Assembly: GCA_964563435.1 (NCBI GenBank)
Contig: CAZLXI010000002.1
Span: 110,817-174,816 of the forward strand
Reading direction: 5' to 3'
DNA length: 64,000 nt
DNA from: Leadbetterella sp964563435
GTDB lineage: Bacteria; Bacteroidota; Bacteroidia; Cytophagales; Spirosomataceae
Shown here: in pieces, positions 51,254-60,049 of the stretch
How the letters are laid out: each line of letters starts with the position of its first letter
Numbering within the stretch: the first letter of the stretch is position 1
Made by a program: the position numbers and the translations under genes
Notes under the pieces: generated by a model
Database searches by the model: none
Seen by the model: the letters and a program-made list of their open reading frames with translations, nothing else
Told to the model about the DNA's origin: nothing

Positions 51254-52078
51254 CTATATTTCGATGGGCTCGGATTTGATGATTGTGTTGTTACGCAGCT
51301 TCAGAGCCAGATGCCTACCACCATTCTTTTCCATGAGCTGTATAGCCAGGTACTTCTTATCGGGGATCGTGAATTTTGGCAAGGCAAATACTAGTATTTG
51401 CTGGGTTTTACCCAAAATCTGCGCAGTATTACCCTCGGTATAGATCGGTTTTATCTCTACTTCCTGGGTAGCTGTACGCCGGGCCTTTTTCTGATCCCGA
51501 ACAAAAAAGCGAAGCTGCCCGATGTCGTAATCCACGTGAGTATCATTTTCCAGTTTCAGTTGGCAGTAGATCACATTATTGCGAATATAAAGCCCGCTTA
51601 GCTGAAGTTTTACACCAAATCGGCGGTCACTCTTGCTAACATTTCTTTTTGTCTCTGCTGCAATTAACTGACAGTCAAAGTGCACTTGGGCCTGATCGGT
51701 TTCTTCCTCATTAAAGCTTGCTACTTTCTCACTGGTCTCGGAAAATGAAAGGTTTAAGACTTGGGGGTCAGGAGAATACTGTACATTAAAACAATACAGG
51801 CGCCCGTCGGCGGTGATAACAGTCAGACTGGTCTCCGGGAAATCTTTCTTGGCTGCCTTCATCTGTAGTACATTTTCTACACCAGTAGCTTTCTGTACTA
51901 AAATATCCCTGCTTCCCCTGTCAACTGCTTTTATGGCGAAGGGAAAGACAATACTGGAAGTTTTCTGATAGGTAATCTCAAGCGGTTTTGCACTGATAGC
52001 CGCCTGGCCATCAGCACGGATCTTTAAAAATATGAGTGCTAAACTCATTAATCCTGTTACAACAATCTTTCTCATCAC
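51254..52078 (-). CDS. traN: Conjugative transposon protein TraN (VirB9-like)
   Basis: A 274-residue exported protein. A signal peptide (MMRKIVVTGLMSLALIFLKI) is followed by DGQAAISAKPLEITYQKTSSIVFPFAIKAVDRGSRDIL, the conserved TraN start, and a C-terminal beta domain (LSGLYIRNNVIYCQLKLEN). In T4SS terms it is the VirB9-like part of the outer-membrane core. It lies 27 bp after traM. Confidence 0.85.
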   Translation of the reverse strand: MMRKIVVTGLMSLALIFLKIRADGQAAISAKPLEITYQKTSSIVFPFAIKAVDRGSRDILVQKATGVENVLQMKAAKKDFPETSLTVITADGRLYCFNVQYSPDPQVLNLSFSETSEKVASFNEEETDQAQVHFDCQLIAAETKRNVSKSDRRFGVKLQLSGLYIRNNVIYCQLKLENDTHVDYDIGQLRFFVRDQKKARRTATQEVEIKPIYTEGNTAQILGKTQQILVFALPKFTIPDKKYLAIQLMEKNGGRHLALKLRNNTIIKSEPIEI

Positions 52079-52105
52079 ATAATGAATTTAAAGTTATCAA
52101 TTAGG

Positions 52106-53380
52106 TTAACTGGCCAATTTTTCGTTCTGAAGTAGCACCTGGTAGCCAGCTTTCAGGGTTACTTCAATCAGTTTTACTTTTTTGCTCAAAAGGTTTTTAG
52201 CTACCTCTATCCCGGCTGAAGCCGCCTGGACACCCAGTGAAGGATCAAGGCTACTGATTCCCAAAGTAGCAATGCTGCGATCAGCCGATTGTTTGACCGC
52301 GTCTCGGGTGATTGCCCCGCGGACATATATCCCTTCCATTCCATCCAAATCATAGACAGTAAGATCTATGGGATAAATGGAATCCTCACAGCGGATATCT
52401 TCAATATGGATCTTTAGCCGCTCGCCACTAAGTTGGGCCGTGCCGAAAACAAAGTTGTCTTTGGGCAGCAGGATTCCATTAATGGTTACATCCTGGGTTA
52501 GCCGTAGCTTTACTGTTGAACCGTTCACCACCCGCTGGGTTTCGTGAATAACCGCGGGGATGGTATTCCGTTCCTGTTGAGATTTGGCATTATCCGACCA
52601 GGAGAAAAAACCGTTTGGCGGATTGTTATTCCATGCATCCATTATCACTTTGTCTACGTCCTGTTGGTCTACCTGCCCTATCTCCAATAAGGAAACTGTA
52701 TTTTCATCTCCTTTTATGGACACAGGCAAACTTTCCTTTTCCTGCCTGTTAGCAGTTAGTCTTTGCTGGACCCTTTCAGGGTGCTGAATATCCAGAATGG
52801 TTTCGAGCATGCCGCTAAGCTGCTCAATTTCCTTCTGCTCGGTTTCTGTGCTGGTCATCGTCTTCATCATTTCTTCCAGCCGGTCTATCTCGGGCGAGTA
52901 GGAGTCTCTGCTTGTGGGCGAATATGTAGGTGGGACTTCCCGATAAGAGCCGTAGGAAGGCGTGTTAAGCTCTTTTTCCAGTTGGGCAAGCTTCCGGTAT
53001 ATTTTCTCTTCATTAGCATCTTCGTATCGCTTATCACTGTTAAGCGAAGTGTTCAGTCCCCGTGAGCTGTTAAGAATCTGCGGTGCGGTCTCCGGCTTTA
53101 CTCTTTGGTAATTCGGGTCATTTCGGATCAGTTCCTGCAGCTTCAGTGAGTCGGCGCGGGCCTGATTATAAAAGTCAAACTTGGTGAGCCGGGCATCTTC
53201 TTTCAGAACCGCGTCAGGAAGGCTGAGTAAAAGTCCGCTATGAGTAGCCTGCTGGGCTGTGCTTTCAGTGACTTTTCCGCCTCCAAGCGCCCAGAACAGT
53301 AAAGTAATGAAAGGAAGAGCAAGGGCAGGTAGCGCCATGTAGAACTTTCTTTCTTGTAATTTTTTGGCAGATGTTTCCAT
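52106..53380 (-). CDS. traM: Conjugative transposon protein TraM (VirB10-like)
   Basis: A 424-residue inner-membrane protein with one N-terminal helix (FYMALPALALPFITLLFWAL), a proline- and charge-rich linker (about 40-230) and a C-terminal conserved domain. The C-terminal domain shows IPAVIHETQRVVNGSTVKLR, VFGTAQLSGERLKIHI and YPIDLTVYDLDGMEGIYVRG, which match the TraM family. It bridges the periplasm in the T4SS like VirB10. It lies between traL and traN. Confidence 0.88.
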   Translation of the reverse strand: METSAKKLQERKFYMALPALALPFITLLFWALGGGKVTESTAQQATHSGLLLSLPDAVLKEDARLTKFDFYNQARADSLKLQELIRNDPNYQRVKPETAPQILNSSRGLNTSLNSDKRYEDANEEKIYRKLAQLEKELNTPSYGSYREVPPTYSPTSRDSYSPEIDRLEEMMKTMTSTETEQKEIEQLSGMLETILDIQHPERVQQRLTANRQEKESLPVSIKGDENTVSLLEIGQVDQQDVDKVIMDAWNNNPPNGFFSWSDNAKSQQERNTIPAVIHETQRVVNGSTVKLRLTQDVTINGILLPKDNFVFGTAQLSGERLKIHIEDIRCEDSIYPIDLTVYDLDGMEGIYVRGAITRDAVKQSADRSIATLGISSLDPSLGVQAASAGIEVAKNLLSKKVKLIEVTLKAGYQVLLQNEKLAS

Positions 53381-53405
53381 GATTGATAAAATTTAGATGA
53401 ATGCT

Positions 53406-53732
53406 TTAATTTGTCTTTGACCTTGGCGCAATAGGTAAAGTACTGTCGCGTCCGTAACCGTAGTGTTTACGTAAACTGTCAGCAAATACCCTGATCTTTT
53501 CCAGGGGATCTATAGAGATTTCTCCCGTTTTGTGAAAAAGGCCTGGCAGGGAAATCGGCTCGATTTTGAGCCGGTAATCTTTGGGAGGCAGAAATGCAGT
53601 GGCAATCAGGTAGAAGCTAAACCCTCCGGCCAGCAAAGTGAACAAGATCAGTCCGGCTACCCGGTGGCGCCGTTTGCACCTGCGGCTTAGATTACCTGCC
53701 CATCGCGCGCCTGTTTTTAGTAAGTTTTCCAT
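53406..53732 (-). CDS. Small TraL-like membrane protein
   Basis: A 108-residue protein with a short basic N-terminus and one membrane helix (VAGLILFTLLAGGFSFYLIA), then a charged C-terminus. In the Bacteroidetes tra operon the gene between traK and traM is traL, and size and topology fit. The sequence itself is too short for certainty. It starts 2 bp after traK. Confidence 0.65.
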   Translation of the reverse strand: MENLLKTGARWAGNLSRRCKRRHRVAGLILFTLLAGGFSFYLIATAFLPPKDYRLKIEPISLPGLFHKTGEISIDPLEKIRVFADSLRKHYGYGRDSTLPIAPRSKTN

Positions 53733-53734
53733 TT

Positions 53735-54355
53735 TTATCGTCTGTTTTCAGTTTTTACTTCTCTGTTTTCAATGGTTTGCCACCGTTCAATTAGAAATCC
53801 GTGCGGGTTGTTATCACTTCTGGACACGCTTCGGAGTTCCCCCTCCGTAATCAGGCTCCGGGTTGTCACGCTGATGGGCCGGACGATCTGCTGGCTGGCG
53901 TAACAGCGGAACCGGTAAGGGTAATGGTCGACGTCCACGCTTACGCTGTCTACCCGTATACTTTGGCTGATATTGCCGGAAATCATCCCGGCATAAAAGC
54001 CATTTTCTTTCAGGTTGTCGTAAGCCTGCTTAGCAGACTCATCTGCCAGATATAGTGCTTTACCGACGTTTTCCCGTATCACCTTATCATCTGGGCTCAG
54101 GGTGAAAAAATAATGATGAAAGGTTCTGACATGATCCCGGGCTTCCACGGGAATATTGTCCTTTCTTTCTGCTGCGTATGCTTCCAATGCTTTCCCGTTT
54201 GCCAGTATGTAAATTTTCGATTGCATCCTGGAGACCGATTGTGAACTTTGGTAGAGGGCGTACCCGCTAATGAGCGTGCAGGCTGCGATTACCACAAGGG
54301 TAAAACTTCTGACATGCCGGAAGGCTGTGTCAATGTTTTTCATTTTTTTAAACAT
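53735..54355 (-). CDS. traK: Conjugative transposon protein TraK (VirB8-like)
   Basis: A 206-residue inner-membrane protein. MFKKMKNIDTAFRHVRSFTL precedes one membrane helix (about 20-40), and the soluble periplasmic domain includes EARDHVRTFHHYFFTLSPDD and LITEGELRSVSRSDNNPHGF, both TraK signatures. It serves as the VirB8-like assembly factor. It lies 13 bp after traJ. Confidence 0.88.
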   Translation of the reverse strand: MFKKMKNIDTAFRHVRSFTLVVIAACTLISGYALYQSSQSVSRMQSKIYILANGKALEAYAAERKDNIPVEARDHVRTFHHYFFTLSPDDKVIRENVGKALYLADESAKQAYDNLKENGFYAGMISGNISQSIRVDSVSVDVDHYPYRFRCYASQQIVRPISVTTRSLITEGELRSVSRSDNNPHGFLIERWQTIENREVKTENRR

Positions 54356-54368
54356 AGTGCTATGGTAG

Positions 54369-55529
54369 TTACGGGTTTCCTTTTAATCTTTCTCCCATTG
54401 AATCCTTAGAAGGGTCGGACGGCCTTCTGCCAAAAGTGTCATACATCTTACTGAATCCCCAGCTCGTCACGGCACTAGTTGTACTGGCAGCCATAACAGT
54501 TCCAGTGGTATATGTACTGGTAGCTTTGTAAGTGAAGGCGCTACTTCCCGCATGAATGATGTAGTTAGCTACTGAGGGCACCGTAAAGTATCCCACAATA
54601 CCGATAATGAGAAAAATGAGGTACCCGGCATCGGTTCGGCTAAAGAAGGTATCTCCTGCCTGAGCGATTTGCGACAGGTCCAGCTTAAGCATATTTTCCT
54701 GGATCTTACCAATAATGGCACCAAAAACATTAGCCACCGGAAGCCAGAGGAAGATATTGAGATAGCGGGCAATCCATGCCGTGAGTGTATGCTGAAACCC
54801 GTCGAAGACGGCGATTCCGAAGGCAAGAGGGCCTAGTATTGCCAGCACGATCATTTGAAAGGTCCTCAGCGTATTGATACAGAGAGCTGCCGCCTCAAAA
54901 AGTAACCTCAACACCTCGCTCACCCATTCTTTAACTGAATTTCTAAAACTATAGGAAGCCTTAGCCATGGCGAACTTGATATCATTACCTATACTTTCCA
55001 GCATTCCCTCTGAGGAACTGTCCTCACCGTGGACATACTTGTACCATTTGTCCCTATCGCCCTGACCATTTACTCCCACATACATTTGCCATGCGTCGGT
55101 TCTCTTTATGGCTTCCTCTTTCCGCTTAAGAAGCAGGGCAATGGCCTTGTCTGAATCTTTCACCATACGGGCAGTGGCCGAAACGGTTGGTTTCATGATA
55201 CCATTGATCATTGCCAGTACGGTGGGAAAAATCAGGATACAAAACCCGATTACAAAAGGGCGGAACAAGGGGTAAAAGTCCACCGGTTCCGCGTTGGCAA
55301 TATGTCGCCAAACCCGGGCGGCGATGTACCAGGTAGCAGCAAACCCGGCAATACCCCTGCTGACACCGATCAGGCTACTACACAGCGGCAGCATTTCACT
55401 GTAAAGCTGATCCAGTACACCCTGCAAGCCGCCCACATATCCGGCTGCTCCCTGAGCCTTACTTATTAGAGGCAATATCCATCCCACTGCTGCCATAAAG
55501 GCAGCTCTTCTCCACTTTGACATTTTCAT
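54369..55529 (-). CDS. traJ: Conjugative transposon protein TraJ (VirB6-like)
   Basis: A 386-residue polytopic membrane protein. About seven hydrophobic helices are spread along it, with the conserved TraJ segments GLQGVLDQLYSEMLPLC, FYPLFRPFVIGFCILIFP, VLAILGPLAFGIAVFDGFQ and WLPVANVFGAIIGKIQE. The C-terminus is polar (RRPSDPSKDSMGERL). It likely forms part of the inner-membrane channel. An N-terminal signal-like helix ends in AQGAAG. Confidence 0.9.
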   Translation of the reverse strand: MKMSKWRRAAFMAAVGWILPLISKAQGAAGYVGGLQGVLDQLYSEMLPLCSSLIGVSRGIAGFAATWYIAARVWRHIANAEPVDFYPLFRPFVIGFCILIFPTVLAMINGIMKPTVSATARMVKDSDKAIALLLKRKEEAIKRTDAWQMYVGVNGQGDRDKWYKYVHGEDSSSEGMLESIGNDIKFAMAKASYSFRNSVKEWVSEVLRLLFEAAALCINTLRTFQMIVLAILGPLAFGIAVFDGFQHTLTAWIARYLNIFLWLPVANVFGAIIGKIQENMLKLDLSQIAQAGDTFFSRTDAGYLIFLIIGIVGYFTVPSVANYIIHAGSSAFTYKATSTYTTGTVMAASTTSAVTSWGFSKMYDTFGRRPSDPSKDSMGERLKGNP

Positions 55530-55535
55530 CGTTAC

Positions 55536-56174
55536 TTAATTGGTGATTCCGTAAAGCCCCTGAAGACTGCGGCTATCGCTTTTTTCTTTGGCTCTCTGGA
55601 TAGCCAGTATATCAGTTTCAGCGTTAAAATGTCTCAGGAACAGGAGTTTGTCCTGCATGTCTTCAAAGATGCTGTCAATCATTTTTAACCGCTCGTCATC
55701 ACTCATACGTAGCTTACCGGCCGTGATCACCACCGTGAGCTCATCCAGATTTCTGAGACTCCCTTTAAAAAGGTTGCCATAAATCTTCTCCAGGTAGGCC
55801 AGCTCGCCAGCGTTAAAGTTTCCATTCTGCCGGAAGCGGCTCAATGCGGCTTTATACTCTCTTACCAGCATTACCTGATAGTCAATGATATCAGCCACGC
55901 GCTTGTAATTCTTGACAGCCGGGCTAACCTTCAGTAGCCCGTCCAGGAACGCCTGGTGAATTTTAAAGTTTCCCTGCGCTATGTTGATTACCGTATTATA
56001 ACCACCCGTCAGAATCTCATACCCCTGCTTCATTTGCTTCAGGATTGCCCGGAACTGCCGGAGCTTTTCCAGATTAAGAAGCAATTGCGCAATTTCGGTT
56101 TCCTGGGCCTGGGCCTGGGGAATATGTGCCAAAGAAAGGCCGAAAAGACATAAAGCAATTATCCATTTTTTCAT
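55536..56174 (-). CDS. VirB5/TerB-like conjugation protein, third of three paralogs
   Basis: A 212-residue exported helical protein (signal MKKWIIALCLFGLSLAHIPQAQA). The shared pattern with the two preceding genes is a GYNTVINIAQGNFKIHQAFLDGL segment, V-x-Y-K-R-V, AYLEKIYGNL, a LDELTVVI block and MSDDERLKMIDSIFEDMQ. Bacteroidota annotations often call this TerB-like; a pilus-tip VirB5 role is inferred. It overlaps its predecessor by 4 bp and precedes traJ. Confidence 0.75.
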   Translation of the reverse strand: MKKWIIALCLFGLSLAHIPQAQAQETEIAQLLLNLEKLRQFRAILKQMKQGYEILTGGYNTVINIAQGNFKIHQAFLDGLLKVSPAVKNYKRVADIIDYQVMLVREYKAALSRFRQNGNFNAGELAYLEKIYGNLFKGSLRNLDELTVVITAGKLRMSDDERLKMIDSIFEDMQDKLLFLRHFNAETDILAIQRAKEKSDSRSLQGLYGITN

Positions 56175-56803
56175 AGCATTTCATCTTTTAGCCCGTGGAG
56201 CTCACGGCTGATTTTAACATCTTTTTCTTCGCTGAGTCTTAAACCGTCCAGCAGCCTGATATCGTCACCGAACGCTTTGCAGAAGGAGTAAGCATCCTGC
56301 ATGGCTGCAAAGAGTTTATCAATACGCGCTATCCGCTCATCATCTCGCATTTCCAGTTTATGGTCAGTGGTGAGCGTGATCAGCTCATCCAGGATAAACT
56401 CCGATTGATTAAGCAAGCGGCCAAGAACCCTTTGGATATACTGCTGCTCCTGTTTCGTAAAACCTCCTGTTTCTTTCTTTAAGCTATTGACTTCGCGGCC
56501 TATCTGCTTTTGCAGGTCAATGATCTGCCCGACCCTGTCGTAACGGCGAACCGCCGGGTTCACCATTTTCAGAGACTTAAAGAAGGCGTCGTGAAGTTTG
56601 TATTCCCCTCTTTTAAAGGAGCTGACGATATCTAAGCCCTCCTGGACGATCCGGTATCCCTTTTTTATGTATTCCAGGTGAACCTTGTTTGCTGCTACCT
56701 GAAGGATATGCTGAGTAAGCGATTTTTCATCCTGCTTTTGGGCTTTCAGGCCCGGCAGTACGGTAAGTATCAGTACACAAATCAGTATCTGTCTCATAAT
56801 CAA
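56171..56803 (-). CDS. VirB5/TerB-like conjugation protein, second of three paralogs
   Basis: A 210-residue exported helical protein (signal MIMRQILICVLILTVLPGLKA). It shares with the next gene the blocks GYRIVQEGLDIV, GEYKLHDAFFKSLKMVNPAV, YIQRVLGRLLNQSEFILDEL and MRDDERIARIDKLFAAMQ. It lies 28 bp after the first paralog. The pair of closely similar genes suggests duplication in the operon. Confidence 0.75.
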   Translation of the reverse strand: MIMRQILICVLILTVLPGLKAQKQDEKSLTQHILQVAANKVHLEYIKKGYRIVQEGLDIVSSFKRGEYKLHDAFFKSLKMVNPAVRRYDRVGQIIDLQKQIGREVNSLKKETGGFTKQEQQYIQRVLGRLLNQSEFILDELITLTTDHKLEMRDDERIARIDKLFAAMQDAYSFCKAFGDDIRLLDGLRLSEEKDVKISRELHGLKDEML

Positions 56804-56831
56804 AATTGTTTAAGTGATGCTACAGGTAATT

Positions 56832-57515
56832 TCAGGGCAAGCCGTAAAGGCTCTTAACGGCCTGCACATCCTGCTGTGTTTTGGCTCTTTGCAAACTCAG
56901 CAGCATATTTTCCTGATTGAAGAGTTTTAAATCGTCATAATTTCGTTCCACAAGGCTGGCTGCGTGATTAATGATTTCCAGCCTCTTCGCATCAGCCATT
57001 TGTGTAGTCATCGCTTTAATGATCAGCGATATCTGGTCCACATTTTTCAAACTTTCCTTCAGGATTCCGTCATAAACGGAAGCCATATAGTCTAGCTCAT
57101 CGGCTGTAAAATTCCGGTCCCCTTTAAAGAGCTCCCAAACCCGTCCATACTCCCGGACCATGTCCTTCTGTTTGCCCAGAACATCGCGAATCCGCTGGTA
57201 GGTAGAAATGATGTTTTTTACTTTCGAGAGCTCTTCGTAATACTTACGGTACTGTTCCTTTTGTTTCTCGGTCCATTCAGCAATCTCTTTCAGTTTCATC
57301 TTCGAAAGAATATTTTCCAATTCTTTCTGAGCGTTTTGTAACCAAATGGTTTTGTTTTGAAGCTTCTGAATAGCAATATCAATGGCTTTGATCACCTTGA
57401 TGATCACCTCTTTAATGGCCTTGATGATCGGGTTTGCAGCCCTCACAGGTTGAGAGCTGGTGACCACTCCGGTCAGTAGGATAGCCATAGTAAAAATCCG
57501 GATGTACTTTTTCAT
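56832..57515 (-). CDS. TraI-like/VirB5-like conjugation protein, first of three
   Basis: A 227-residue exported protein (signal MKKYIRIFTMAILLTGVVTSSQPVRA). Long coiled helices follow (AIQKLQNKTIWLQNAQKELE, WTEKQKEQYRKYYEELSKVK), then ADELDYMASVYDGILKESLK and a LQRAKTQQDVQAVKSLYGLP ending. The tra name commonly given at this position is TraI. It overlaps the traG stop codon by one base (TAATG), and so is coupled to traG. The end pattern (LQRAK, SLYG) recurs in the third gene. Confidence 0.78.
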   Translation of the reverse strand: MKKYIRIFTMAILLTGVVTSSQPVRAANPIIKAIKEVIIKVIKAIDIAIQKLQNKTIWLQNAQKELENILSKMKLKEIAEWTEKQKEQYRKYYEELSKVKNIISTYQRIRDVLGKQKDMVREYGRVWELFKGDRNFTADELDYMASVYDGILKESLKNVDQISLIIKAMTTQMADAKRLEIINHAASLVERNYDDLKLFNQENMLLSLQRAKTQQDVQAVKSLYGLP

Positions 57516-58681
57516 TACTTCTGTGTTTTGAGTTCTTCCGCCAGGGCAGATATCCCCTTGCGGATATCGCCGCCAAACTTTTCAGCGTATTGCATCACCC
57601 TGAGCTTTTCGCTCTGCTCGGTCGTATAGGCAAGATATTCCTCCATACTCACTTCCGTTCGGTATACCCGGCTGAGGGTGCCACCCAGGCTGATAAAAAC
57701 TTCCTTGTATTTCCTTAGCGGATCATTGGCCTTATTGACCGACAATACCAGCGCCTTCTCTTTGTCTGTCAGCCCCAATAGTTCCTGGATGTGATCAAAT
57801 TTGTTCTGGTACTTACTCTGATCAAGCAGGATCTTACAATCGCTGTTATTTATGATGGCTTGCTTTACGACTGGCGAGGAAATAATATCCTCGATCTCCT
57901 GGGTCACCACCACCGCTTCGCCGTAGAATTTTCTGACAGTCTTAAACAAGTACTTTATGTACTCCGAGAAACTCTCCGTCATCAGTGCTTTCCAGGCTTC
58001 TTCTATTAAGATCATCTTGCGGATGCCTGTGAGTTTGCGCATCTTGTTTATGAACAGCTCCATTACGATAATCACCGTGACGGGAAACAGGATCGGAGAG
58101 TCCTTTATCGCGTCAATTTCAAAGATTATCAGCCGTTCATGCAGAAGGTCTAAATTTTCCGTGGCATTGAGCAGATAGTCGAATTCGCCTCCGGCATAAT
58201 AGGGCCTGAGTACGTAAAGAAAATTACTGATGTCAAAGTCCTTTTCTTTTACTCTATCAGCTTCCAGTCTTGGAACATAGTCGTCACGCAGGAAATCATA
58301 GAAACTATTAAAGCATGGAAACACATCTTTGTGCTTTTCCAGAAATTGGAAATAACCTGTGATGGCATTAGACAGCGCTACATATTCGCTCCGCTTAAAC
58401 TGTTCATCATCTTTTTTCCAAAGGGCGAGTAGTAGTGTTTTGATGCTTTCCTTTTTTTCTGTGTCCAGACTGTCACCTTCACCAATAAAAAAGGGATTAA
58501 AACGGATCGGATTTTCTTCGCTATAGGTGAAGTAATATCCGTTTACCATATCGCACAAACCCTTATAGCTGTGACCGACGTCTACCAGGACGATGTGGGC
58601 TCCCTGCTCGTAATAGCTTCGAACCATATGGTTAGTAAAAAAAGATTTTCCTGATCCAATTTTCAGGGCATACCGGGCCAT
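57515..58681 (-). CDS. traG: TraG C-terminal part (ATPase domain), separated by a 51-bp insert
   Basis: The C-terminal 388 residues of the VirB4-like ATPase that powers the T4SS. After MARYALKI, which is insert sequence, it opens GSGKSFFTNHMVRSYYEQGA and has the Walker B segment RKMILIEEAWKALM, VVTQEIEDIISSPVVKQAII and SVNKANDPLRKYKEVFISLG. Walker A is incomplete here (LKIGSGKS; the first glycine of GxxxxGK is missing), so this piece alone should not bind ATP properly. The ATG lies directly after the TGA of the N-terminal part, so reinitiation is possible. Downstream genes are intact. Confidence 0.85.
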   Translation of the reverse strand: MARYALKIGSGKSFFTNHMVRSYYEQGAHIVLVDVGHSYKGLCDMVNGYYFTYSEENPIRFNPFFIGEGDSLDTEKKESIKTLLLALWKKDDEQFKRSEYVALSNAITGYFQFLEKHKDVFPCFNSFYDFLRDDYVPRLEADRVKEKDFDISNFLYVLRPYYAGGEFDYLLNATENLDLLHERLIIFEIDAIKDSPILFPVTVIIVMELFINKMRKLTGIRKMILIEEAWKALMTESFSEYIKYLFKTVRKFYGEAVVVTQEIEDIISSPVVKQAIINNSDCKILLDQSKYQNKFDHIQELLGLTDKEKALVLSVNKANDPLRKYKEVFISLGGTLSRVYRTEVSMEEYLAYTTEQSEKLRVMQYAEKFGGDIRKGISALAEELKTQK

Positions 58682-58708
58682 TCAGTTAAGAATGACCCGG
58701 TACACCCC
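58658..58708 (-). other. 51-bp in-frame insert with a 19-bp RNA hairpin in the traG Walker A codons
   Basis: Removing these bases joins GGCCCGTCC to GGATCAGGAAAATCT, giving the intact P-loop GPSGSGKS. In the sense (minus) RNA, 58708-58690 pairs with 58683-58665 in 19 consecutive pairs. Four are G-U, none are mismatches, and the loop is six bases (58689-58684). The TGA is at the loop/stem border. The insert is 17 codons, so the frame is kept. GG lies at both junctions, making a 2-bp direct repeat possible. The pairing holds only on the transcribed strand's RNA, because the four wobble positions would be A-C in the complement. Confidence 0.85.
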
Positions 58709-60034
58709 GGACGGGCCTAAGATAAATTTATTGCGATTGGTACAGATTCCCCGTTTGATCGGTTCATCACTGATATCCACGTGTACCGGCTTTCCAGTGA
58801 GCCGATCTCCCAGCCGTAGCCCCACCGGGCTTATGGAGGACTGATAACCGGTTTCCAAATTCAGAAAACAGGTAGCCTGCTCAGCAAAAGTGTCGAAGGT
58901 GTCATTCATCGGGAAGTCGGCACTGTTGCCCGGAATTCCCGCCCAAAAGATCTGTGAAGCTCCCAGCGTCTCCTGCTTCGATACCGCGTCCATCTGTGCG
59001 AGTGCGGATGAAACCATGTTTTTGAGTAGCTTCAGCTCATCCTTATCATCCGTCCATACCAGGACATTAAAGTGGGCTTTTACCGGCAGCCGCTGCTCGC
59101 TGATGGCTTCGTTAAGGAAGTCGTTCGTTGCGTCACGGGCAATCATATTCTCCCGGCTGTAGGCGGATAGCGATTGTAGTCTCAGTCGCTTATTTTCCAG
59201 CTTCCGAATGGTTGCTGAGGCATCTTCCAGGAATATGTACTGGTTGTAGATATGATTGCAGGGAAGCAGCTGCCCCAGTGTTGAGGCAAAGCCGATGCTG
59301 AATTTGGTGCGGTCGGTAGAGTACCGGTCGTAATTGATCCGGCTTCCACACAGGGCGGGAAGATCCGTCGCATCCCCCAGGGTATAGATTTGGCAATGCT
59401 TATCACCCACCTGCAAACCTTTATCAAAGACGATATCGTTAATGCTAAAAGGCTGTGGTTTTTCTGAAAGGAAAAGATACTGCTCAATCAACCCTTGTTT
59501 TTTGGCACTGCTTTTCAGCTCTGCTTCTTTCAGGCGCGAAAGACGTATAAACCCGCTGTCTTCCAGGATACGTCTGAACTGCCCTGTAGTGTCTAGGAAG
59601 TCCTGAAGCATTTGGCGGCTTAGCGTTTCCGGGGGCACAATGGATTTTCTTAAAAGGCTCGAAAACATCGAACTGGCAGTTTCCCTTCCGGTAGGTTTCC
59701 GGGTCAGCAGGATATAGCAACTGTGCCTTAGGTAAGGCCGTTCATTAAAGAAAAGGTCACTGCTCCGGCTCAGAAAACTCTGATCCTCCTTTTCAAAATC
59801 CGGTTCATAACGGCTATCCAGAAACCAATCCTGTTTATGAAATACCGTATTGGGTGGTAGGACTTTCAGGGCTTTTACCCAGGCCTGATGAAAGGCCTCG
59901 TAGTCCCCATCAGACAGGGTAAAAATTTCTGGCAATTCGGCACGAAGTACCACCGTTACATCACCGTTTTTACTGAGAATGCAGTCGTTATCTACATCCA
60001 TTATGGGCAAAATATCCACCATCTCCTTTTCCAT
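58682..60034 (-). CDS. traG: TraG N-terminal part, ends in the Walker A motif
   Basis: The N-terminal 450 residues of the TraG ATPase (MEKEMVDILPIMDVDNDCIL, VLRAELPEIFTLSDGDYEAF, then VHVDISDEPIKRGICTNRNKF). It reaches Walker A and reads FILGPSG, then continues into the insert for eight residues and stops at TGA (58682-58684). Together with the next gene it would give about 821 residues without the insert, near the usual TraG length. No other damage is evident. It could be a recent inactivation or could be bypassed during translation. Confidence 0.85.
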   Translation of the reverse strand: MEKEMVDILPIMDVDNDCILSKNGDVTVVLRAELPEIFTLSDGDYEAFHQAWVKALKVLPPNTVFHKQDWFLDSRYEPDFEKEDQSFLSRSSDLFFNERPYLRHSCYILLTRKPTGRETASSMFSSLLRKSIVPPETLSRQMLQDFLDTTGQFRRILEDSGFIRLSRLKEAELKSSAKKQGLIEQYLFLSEKPQPFSINDIVFDKGLQVGDKHCQIYTLGDATDLPALCGSRINYDRYSTDRTKFSIGFASTLGQLLPCNHIYNQYIFLEDASATIRKLENKRLRLQSLSAYSRENMIARDATNDFLNEAISEQRLPVKAHFNVLVWTDDKDELKLLKNMVSSALAQMDAVSKQETLGASQIFWAGIPGNSADFPMNDTFDTFAEQATCFLNLETGYQSSISPVGLRLGDRLTGKPVHVDISDEPIKRGICTNRNKFILGPSGVYRVILN

Positions 60035-60049
60035 CTCCTCTTGATATTA

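Noticed and set aside
58658..58708. Intein or group I/II intron in traG
   Set aside because: Inteins favour the same P-loop site, but 51 bp is too short for a splicing domain or catalytic intron core. A simple sequencing error is also unlikely because the insert has a complete 19-pair hairpin.
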